From the NCBI RefSeq assembly GCF_004121075.1, contig NZ_RHLN01000137.1, positions 1 to 64,000 of the forward strand: 64,000 bases of DNA, given 5' to 3'. Made by a program: the position numbers and the translations under genes. Shown here one piece after another: positions 59,037 through 64,000 of this stretch (its first letter is position 1; every line of letters begins with the position of its first letter). The stretch is from Lutibacter sp. HS1-25 (GTDB taxonomy: Bacteria; Bacteroidota; Bacteroidia; Flavobacteriales; Flavobacteriaceae). A model generated the notes under the pieces. That model was given only the letters and a program-made list of their open reading frames with translations, did not search any database and was not told the DNA's origin.

Positions 59037-59726
59037 ATGGCAATAGACAATTATATTTTAGTTGAAGGTTTTAAACATTTAAAATACAATCCTGTTATTT
59101 ATACTGCAAATGAAATGATGGAGCGTAGTAAAAATTATTTTGAATTGATGCATAAGCGCCGTTCTGTACGTGAATTTTCAGATAAAGAAATTCCTATTGA
59201 AATTATTCAAAATATTATTAAAACAGCCGCTACAGCCCCATCAGGAGCTAACAAGCAGCCTTGGACTTTTTGTGTTGTAAAAAATGCTGAAATTAAAAGA
59301 AAAATTAGATTGGCTGCTGAAGAAGAGGAACGAAAAAGTTATGATGAAAGGATGAGCGAAACGTGGTTAGAAGATTTGAAAAAGTTGGGAACAGACGCTA
59401 ACAAACCTTTTTTAGAAAAAGCACCATATTTAATCGTTGTTTTTAAGCGACCTTTTGAAGTTGATGCTAACGGTAATAAACATCAAAATTATTATGTAAA
59501 TGAATCGGTTGGTTTGGCCTGTGGAATTTTAATTTCAGCTATTCACAATGCAGGGTTAGTAACTTTAACGCATACCCCAAGTCCTATGCGTTTTTTAGAG
59601 AAAATATTGGATAGACCAAAAAACGAACGTGCTTTTTTGTTGTTACCTGTTGGTTATGGAGCTGCAGAAATGTATGTTCCAGATATTTGCAGAAAATCAC
59701 TTGATGAGGTTGTTAAAATGTATTAA
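59037..59726 (+). CDS. Nitroreductase-family flavoprotein (IYD-like)
   Basis: A 229-residue FMN-dependent oxidoreductase. The FMN-binding start HKRRSVREFSDKEIP lies near residue 39. TAATAPSGANKQPWTFCVVKN follows near 62, and SVGLACGILISAIHNAGLVTLTHTPSPM near 158. The central lid insert (RKSYDERMSETWLEDLKKLG) and HTPSPM are like those of iodotyrosine-deiodinase-type nitroreductases. The physiological substrate is unknown. The start at 59037 begins the conserved MAIDNYILVEGFKHLKYNP; the frame is open for 41 more codons upstream, but that stretch is not protein-like and lies in the intergenic region divergent from htpG. Confidence 0.9.
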   Translation: MAIDNYILVEGFKHLKYNPVIYTANEMMERSKNYFELMHKRRSVREFSDKEIPIEIIQNIIKTAATAPSGANKQPWTFCVVKNAEIKRKIRLAAEEEERKSYDERMSETWLEDLKKLGTDANKPFLEKAPYLIVVFKRPFEVDANGNKHQNYYVNESVGLACGILISAIHNAGLVTLTHTPSPMRFLEKILDRPKNERAFLLLPVGYGAAEMYVPDICRKSLDEVVKMY

Positions 59727-59821
59727 GATATGATAAATATTTTTACTATATTTCGTTGCAGTTATCGTGTATTAAGGCACTGAATTAACATAATAATAAC
59801 TGTTATATAATAAGGTTTTAG

Positions 59822-59829
59822 TAAGTTTG
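59822..59829 (+). promoter_or_regulatory. -7 box of the fabH promoter
   Basis: TAAGTTTG (TAnnTTTG) lies 27 bp before the ATG at 59856. No clear -33 TTG. Confidence 0.45.
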
Positions 59830-59855
59830 AATTTAATAAATTATAATTAAAAAGT

Positions 59856-60863
59856 ATGTATAATTCGAGGATTACAGGGTTGGGATATTATGTCCCAGAT
59901 AATATTGTGACAAATGACGATTTATCGAAAATAATTGATACGAACGATGAGTGGATACAAGAAAGAACTGGTATTCAGGAACGTAGATGGATTACTGAAG
60001 GAAGTGAAGATACATCGGCTGTAATGGGTGCAAAAGCAGCTAAAATAGCCATTGAAAGAGCCGGATTAACACCAAAAGATATAGATTTTATTGTATTTGC
60101 AACATTGAGCCCAGATTATTATTTTCCAGGTTGTGGTGTGCAAATTCAAGAAATGCTAGATATGAGAACTGTTGGTGCATTGGATGTTCGCAACCAATGT
60201 TCGGGGTTTGTTTATGCATTGTCTGTTGCAGATCAGTTTATTAAAACGGGAATGTATAAAAACATATTGGTTGTTGGTTCTGAGTTTCATTCTGGTGGCT
60301 TGGATAAAACAACGCGAGGTAGAGGTGTTTCAGTAATTTTTGGTGATGGAGCAGGAGCAGCTGTATTGTCAAGATCTGAAGATAGTACTAGAGGAATTTT
60401 ATCGTCTCATTTACATTCTGAAGGAAAACATGCCGAAGAATTAACTGTTTTAGCACCAAGTATTCGTCATTGGGTTCCTGCAATTTTAGCAGCCAATGAT
60501 GCTAGTGACGAATCGTATTTCCCTTATATGAATGGAACTTTTGTATTTAAACATGCTGTTGTTCGATTTTCAGAAGTAATTATGGAAGGCTTAAAAACCA
60601 ACAATTTAGATGTTTCAGATATTGACATGTTAATACCGCATCAGGCCAATTTAAGAATTTCTCAGTTTATTCAAAATAAGTTTAAATTAACTGATGATCA
60701 GGTTTTTAATAATATTATGAAATATGGAAACACAACTGCAGCTTCAGTAATTATAGCACTTACAGAAGCTTGGGAGTTAGGTAAAATTAAAGACAATGAT
60801 TTGGTTGTTTTGGCCGCTTTTGGTAGTGGATTTACTTGGGGAAGTGTTGTTATTAGGTGGTAA
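59856..60863 (+). CDS. fabH: 3-oxoacyl-ACP synthase III (KAS III)
   Basis: A 335-residue thiolase-fold enzyme that condenses an acyl-CoA with malonyl-ACP. The catalytic triad is complete: C115 in VRNQCSGFVYAL, H262 in IPHQANLRISQ and N292 in YGNTTAASV. DEWIQERTGIQERRW and the glycine-rich C-terminal FGSGFTWGSVVIRW fit FabH. The GDGAGAAVL loop is present. It stands alone, away from other fatty-acid genes, so it may be a second KAS III for branched or special starters rather than the main fab-cluster copy. A terminator follows. Confidence 0.93.
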   Translation: MYNSRITGLGYYVPDNIVTNDDLSKIIDTNDEWIQERTGIQERRWITEGSEDTSAVMGAKAAKIAIERAGLTPKDIDFIVFATLSPDYYFPGCGVQIQEMLDMRTVGALDVRNQCSGFVYALSVADQFIKTGMYKNILVVGSEFHSGGLDKTTRGRGVSVIFGDGAGAAVLSRSEDSTRGILSSHLHSEGKHAEELTVLAPSIRHWVPAILAANDASDESYFPYMNGTFVFKHAVVRFSEVIMEGLKTNNLDVSDIDMLIPHQANLRISQFIQNKFKLTDDQVFNNIMKYGNTTAASVIIALTEAWELGKIKDNDLVVLAAFGSGFTWGSVVIRW

Positions 60864-60877
60864 TATTAAATTAAATT

Positions 60878-60912
60878 AAAAGCTTCTAATATAAAAAATT
60901 AGAAGCTTTTTT
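60878..60912 (+). terminator. Terminator of fabH
   Basis: AAAAGCTTCTAAT pairs with ATTAGAAGCTTTT around a short loop, with T-run following. Confidence 0.87.
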
Positions 60913-60946
60913 GTATATTTAAGAGTTTTATAAAAGTGATTGAATT

Positions 60947-60954
60947 TATTTTTG
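60947..60954 (+). promoter_or_regulatory. -7 box of the CoA-binding protein gene
   Basis: TATTTTTG (TAnnTTTG) lies 26 bp before the ATG at 60980. Confidence 0.45.
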
Positions 60955-60979
60955 TATTAGCTAATTAAAACAGTAAGGT

Positions 60980-61339
60980 ATGAGTAAAACATTAGTTTTG
61001 GGAGCATCCGTAACTCCAAGTCAATATTCAAATATTGCAATTAACAGGTTGGTAGATAATAATATTAAAGTTGTTGCCATTGGAAAAAAAGAAGCAATTG
61101 TAAAAGGTGTGAAAATTGTTACAACACCTGAAAAATTTGAAGATATTGATACGGTAAATTTGTATTTAAATGCAAATAATCAAAAAGCCTATTACGATTA
61201 TATTGTAGGTTTAAAACCAAGGCGCGTGATTTTTAATCCTGGTGCTGAAAATGAGGAACTTGAAAAAATTCTCACTTCAAATAACATTGCTTTTGAAAGG
61301 TCTTGCTCACTTGTTTTATTAAGTTTAGGTGAGTATTAA
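60980..61339 (+). CDS. CoA-binding-domain protein
   Basis: A 119-residue single-domain protein. The Rossmann-like CoA-binding fold is seen: TLVLGASVTPSQYSNIAINRL at the start, NNIKVVAIGKKEAIVKGV, then TPEKFEDIDTVNLYLN and RVIFNPGAENEELEKIL. It belongs to the CoA_binding_2 family, related to the N-terminal part of succinyl-CoA ligase alpha and acetyl-CoA synthetases, without their catalytic domain. Its role is not established. It is probably read from its own promoter box and may continue into the HPD-containing gene 43 bp downstream. Confidence 0.9.
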   Translation: MSKTLVLGASVTPSQYSNIAINRLVDNNIKVVAIGKKEAIVKGVKIVTTPEKFEDIDTVNLYLNANNQKAYYDYIVGLKPRRVIFNPGAENEELEKILTSNNIAFERSCSLVLLSLGEY

Positions 61340-61381
61340 TACAAAATTTTCATAAGTCTTTTAAGTGTCTATTTTATTAAA

Positions 61382-62104
61382 ATGTCCCAAGATATTTTTC
61401 CTATAACAAATCATGAAAATACCCAAGAACAGCTAAAAGCAAGGTTGGTTATTTTAAAACAGGAATTTAATGCTATTGAGAACCAAATAACAGCTTTTGA
61501 AACAATGCTGCGTTCGCATTTAGAAAATGAAATTATTGAAGAACATGAACTAAATGCCTTATATAAGCAACTACAAAGAGACAAAAAAGAGAAACGACTA
61601 GCTCAAAAAAAGCGCGGAAAAAAATTCAAAGAATCTAAAAGTTTAAAAGTTTTAGCTAAAACTGCACCTGAAAAATCTTCTGTTGAAGATCAAAAGGAGA
61701 GAAAACGCTTGTATAGAGAGGCCATGTTATTTACGCATCCAGACACATTTTCTATGCAAGAAGATAAAATTGGTTTGGCAACAGAAATAACTGCTAAGCT
61801 AATAGAAATTTACCAATCGGGTAATTTGGAAAAGTTATACAATTATCACGCTCATATTTGTAGTGGAAATGCTTTTTCTCAAAATATAAATTATAAACCA
61901 GCAAATGCTACTGATTTTAAAGATCAGTATTTAGAAAAAGAAATTGCTGAAATAGAACAATTGATAATTGAAACCAAAAATAAGCACACATACAAAGTAT
62001 TAACAGAATATGAAAATCCATTAACTTTTGTTGATGAGCTAAAAGCGTATTATGTTGATCGAATTTTTAAGTTGAAAAAACGAACTAGAAAGGTTAGAAT
62101 TTAA
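61382..62104 (+). CDS. Coiled-coil protein with a J-domain-like HPD segment
   Basis: A 240-residue cytoplasmic protein, no signal or membrane segment. Residues about 15-75 are coiled coil (QLKARLVILKQEFNAIENQI), followed by a basic tract (KKEKRLAQKKRGKKFKESK). Residues about 105-155 resemble helices II-III of a J domain: RLYREAMLFTHPDTF holds an HPD tripeptide, then ATEITAKLIEIYQSGNLEKL. The tail ends in another coiled-coil-like helix and a basic RTRKVRI. If the resemblance is real it would interact with DnaK. Otherwise it is an unassigned flavobacterial protein. Confidence 0.7.
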   Translation: MSQDIFPITNHENTQEQLKARLVILKQEFNAIENQITAFETMLRSHLENEIIEEHELNALYKQLQRDKKEKRLAQKKRGKKFKESKSLKVLAKTAPEKSSVEDQKERKRLYREAMLFTHPDTFSMQEDKIGLATEITAKLIEIYQSGNLEKLYNYHAHICSGNAFSQNINYKPANATDFKDQYLEKEIAEIEQLIIETKNKHTYKVLTEYENPLTFVDELKAYYVDRIFKLKKRTRKVRI

Positions 62105-62120
62105 AAGTACAAGTTTCTAC

Positions 62121-62744
62121 TTATTCAGTTTTTAAATAAGTAACAACTTCAATTTTAACTTCGCTCCAGGTTTTTGAAATACCGTCTTCACCTTTATGCA
62201 AATCTTTACAAACTAAATTTAAAGCTTCAATAGCGGTTTGAGTTTTCCAATTATCTAAGTCCATTACAGCTTCAATACTCACCATTTGATCACTAATAAC
62301 ATAGGTAATAGGCAATTGTTGAGAAACACCATTCATGGTTATTTCAGCGCTTCCAGCAGTTTCATTTTCCATATGAAGAGTCCCAGTAATTTGAGCTGTA
62401 TTTTCCATACTACCAAAGAAGAATTTTTTTAGTTTAGCATCTCTAATAGTGTCATTTGTACTTAAACTGTTTACAGGAATACTAAATTTTAAATTATCCA
62501 AAGCTTCTTTTGCTGAATTTGCTTTTGTAACATTTTCAACAGTAAAAGTAGAAAATTTACCTTTTACAGGAACCTTGCTTGTGGTTTTATAAGCTGTCCA
62601 ATTTATTGTTGTTGTATTAATATCAACTACATAATTTTTTTCAGCAGTTTTTTCTAAAGTTTCTTCTTTTTTTACGTTTTCTTTACAAGATACAATTATT
62701 GATGATGCAACAATTAATAAGCTTAATAGGTATATTTTTTTCAT
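62121..62744 (-). CDS. YceI-family lipoprotein
   Basis: A 207-residue lipoprotein; the signal ends SSIIVSCKENVKKEE with lipobox Cys near residue 20. The YceI lipocalin-like domain starts YVVDINTTTINWTAYKTTSKVPVKGKF, an established family start, and continues with FSIPVNSLSTNDTIRDAKLKKFFFGSM and SAEITMNGVSQQLPITYVI (each cited in part). YceI proteins bind isoprenoid or other lipids in the periplasm. It lies 2 bp after the ACBP gene, at the end of the cdsA-psd-ACBP run, which fits a lipid-linked role. It converges on the HPD gene. Confidence 0.9.
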   Translation of the reverse strand: MKKIYLLSLLIVASSIIVSCKENVKKEETLEKTAEKNYVVDINTTTINWTAYKTTSKVPVKGKFSTFTVENVTKANSAKEALDNLKFSIPVNSLSTNDTIRDAKLKKFFFGSMENTAQITGTLHMENETAGSAEITMNGVSQQLPITYVISDQMVSIEAVMDLDNWKTQTAIEALNLVCKDLHKGEDGISKTWSEVKIEVVTYLKTE

Positions 62745-62746
62745 AA

Positions 62747-63013
62747 TTAAGTATTTTTTAAATGTTTATTAACAAGTTTAATGTATTCTTTTTTAGCTTC
62801 TTTTTCTGAAACATGATTTAATTGAAACCAAGCATTTAATTTAAAAGCATTTCTTAGTTCGTCTGATGCGCCTACAGATAAATTGTAATTATTACCTTTA
62901 GTAGCTTGCTTATAATATGCATAAAACTGTAGCATTACATCTGGAGGTAGTTTAATACTAGTTGTAGATGCAATTTGATAGGCTTCTTCAAATTTTTTAT
63001 CTAATTCGTCCAT
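62747..63013 (-). CDS. Acyl-CoA-binding protein
   Basis: An 88-residue four-helix protein of the ACBP family. LDKKFEEAYQIA is helix 1. LPPDVMLQFYAYYKQATKGN carries the family's YxxYKQAT-type motif near residue 30, here with QFYAYYKQATKG. AFKLNAWFQLNHVSEKEAKKEYI matches the AWxxLxGxSxEEAMxxYI motif. ACBPs hold long-chain acyl-CoA in the cytoplasm. They are common in eukaryotes and patchy in bacteria. The setting between psd and yceI in a phospholipid-synthesis run suggests acyl-CoA supply or buffering. Confidence 0.92.
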   Translation of the reverse strand: MDELDKKFEEAYQIASTTSIKLPPDVMLQFYAYYKQATKGNNYNLSVGASDELRNAFKLNAWFQLNHVSEKEAKKEYIKLVNKHLKNT

Positions 63014-63037
63014 AAACCTTACAATTTTTTTATTTTA

Positions 63038-63688
63038 CTATAAAGTAGCTATAATTTGCTCACCACCTTTAACAGTGTCGTTCAAATTTACAATAACTTT
63101 AGTTGTAAGCGGTAAAAATAAATCAACTCTAGATCCAAATTTAATAAATCCAGCGTCTGTACCTTGAATTACTTGCATTTCTGGCTTTGCATAATTAACA
63201 ATACGTTTTGCGAGGGCTCCTGCAATTTGACGATATAAAATTTCGCCACTTACTTCATTTTCAACAACAATGGTAGTTCGTTCATTTTCTTCGGAAGCCT
63301 TTGGATGCCAAGCAACTAAATATTTTCCAGGATGATATTTGCTGTAATTTATTTTTCCACTTAAAGGGTATCTTGTAACATGAACATTTATAGGAGACAT
63401 AAATATTGAAACCTGAAGCCTTTGATCTTTAAAATATTCTTTTTCATAAACTTCTTCAATTACAACAACTTTTCCGTCTACAGGTGCAATAATATGGTTA
63501 TTATTTACAACTGTATTTCTTTTTGGGTTTCTAAAAAACTGTAGAATTATAATATAAAATAGCAATAAAATAATTGCCAAAGTTTTTCCAACCCAGTTAA
63601 TCGTAATAAACTTATCGATAACTATAATTCCAATACCAACCAACAATGTGGCTGCCAAAATAATTTTACGACCTTCTTTATGAAACAT
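63038..63688 (-). CDS. psd: Phosphatidylserine decarboxylase
   Basis: A 216-residue membrane-associated enzyme that makes phosphatidylethanolamine. The N-terminal hydrophobic helices (IILAATLLVGIGIIVID, LAIILLLFYIIIL) anchor it. The catalytic segment has NNHIIAPVDGKVVVIEE, FMSPINVHVTRYPLSG, YHPGKYLVAWHPKASEENER and the C-terminal GSRVDLFLP, where cleavage before Ser in F-GS forms the pyruvoyl group. This is the short, archaeal-type PSD found in Bacteroidota. It starts 2 bp past the cdsA stop. Confidence 0.94.
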   Translation of the reverse strand: MFHKEGRKIILAATLLVGIGIIVIDKFITINWVGKTLAIILLLFYIIILQFFRNPKRNTVVNNNHIIAPVDGKVVVIEEVYEKEYFKDQRLQVSIFMSPINVHVTRYPLSGKINYSKYHPGKYLVAWHPKASEENERTTIVVENEVSGEILYRQIAGALAKRIVNYAKPEMQVIQGTDAGFIKFGSRVDLFLPLTTKVIVNLNDTVKGGEQIIATL

Positions 63689-63690
63689 AA

Positions 63691-64000
63691 TTATTGTGCT
63701 ACTTGTAAATAAATAAAAATAAATGGTGCTGCAAATATAACACTATCAAACCTATCTAAAAAACCACCGTGTCCAGGTATAAAATTACTACTGTCTTTAA
63801 CACCGGCCTGACGTTTAAACATGGATTCTATCAAATCGCCTAATACACCAAATATACTAACTATACCTGCAATTACAACCCATCTGTCTAGAGATAGTGT
63901 TGTGAAAAATTTAGCCAATACAAAGCTAGCTATAAATGTAAAAACCATACCGCCAATAAAACCTTCTATTGTTTTATTGGGTGAAATACGTTCTAATAAT
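63691..64000 (-). CDS. cdsA: Phosphatidate cytidylyltransferase, C-terminal part (cut by window edge)
   Basis: The frame is open from the window's right edge for about 103 residues on the minus strand. It begins LLERISPNKTIEGFIGGM, the conserved ISPNKTIEG motif, then membrane segments. The family signature follows: FGVLGDLIESMFKRQAGVKD and PGHGGFLDRFDS. The enzyme makes CDP-diacylglycerol from phosphatidate and CTP in the inner membrane, the precursor for the serine phospholipid used by Psd. It is the upstream gene of the cdsA-psd-ACBP-yceI run. The start lies outside the window. Confidence 0.95.
   Translation of the reverse strand, partial: LLERISPNKTIEGFIGGMVFTFIASFVLAKFFTTLSLDRWVVIAGIVSIFGVLGDLIESMFKRQAGVKDSSNFIPGHGGFLDRFDSVIFAAPFIFIYLQVAQ

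Overview
The window is an AT-rich chromosomal segment from a member of the Bacteroidota, almost certainly Flavobacteriaceae. The grounds are repeated promoter -7 boxes of the form TAnnTTTG, few Shine-Dalgarno sites, a FecI/FecR-controlled SusC/SusD pair, type IX secretion C-terminal domains, a tmRNA tag of the GExNYALAA type, and many palindromic intergenic repeats. No prophage, integrase, CRISPR array or rRNA operon is visible. The genus is not assigned.

Layout. 1-4772: a truncated exported protein, tRNA-Pro, a thioredoxin-like protein divergent from trxB, an AspT-type transporter and a GIN-domain protein. 4820-12503: a complete trp operon (trpE-G-D-C-F-B-A) behind a textbook attenuator: a 17-residue leader peptide with three consecutive Trp codons, antiterminator pairing and an intrinsic terminator. 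The operon carries repeats or small extra genes at most of its junctions: a palindromic element between trpE and trpG, a four-helix-bundle gene flanked by inverted repeats between trpD and trpC, a repeat-derived in-frame insertion inside trpF, and a GIY-YIG nuclease gene bracketed by inverted repeats plus an ORF-less relative between trpB and trpA. 12683-24554: a two-domain FKBP lipoprotein, CDGSH protein, FUSC-like membrane protein, a TPR/outer-membrane-barrel pair, ftsE without ftsX, two overlapping glycosyltransferases and a small YgjV-like membrane protein. A candidate small RNA with its own promoter and terminator lies at 24598-24664.

25047-45565 is the main accessory region. An ECF sigma factor and FecR anti-sigma factor precede SusC (with STN signalling domain), SusD, a DUF4843 lipoprotein and a PKD-like lipoprotein. 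A same-strand train follows: three thioredoxin/TlpA proteins, a trypsin-like lipoprotein, a large M16 peptidase, a free-standing DsbD N-terminal domain, full DsbD, and a two-DTG aspartyl protease with PDZ. The gene set suggests capture, disulfide reduction and digestion of a proteinaceous substrate rather than a glycan; that is inference. 

45615-64000 is mostly housekeeping: tmRNA, a saccharopine-dehydrogenase-like enzyme, B12-dependent ribonucleotide reductase, a 7-bp tandem array, kdsA, an RluA-type pseudouridine synthase with an odd start, a NUDIX hydrolase, exported and LamG/T9SS proteins, htpG, nitroreductase, fabH, a CoA-binding protein, an HPD-containing coiled-coil protein, and a phospholipid cluster (cdsA-psd-ACBP-yceI) running off the right edge.
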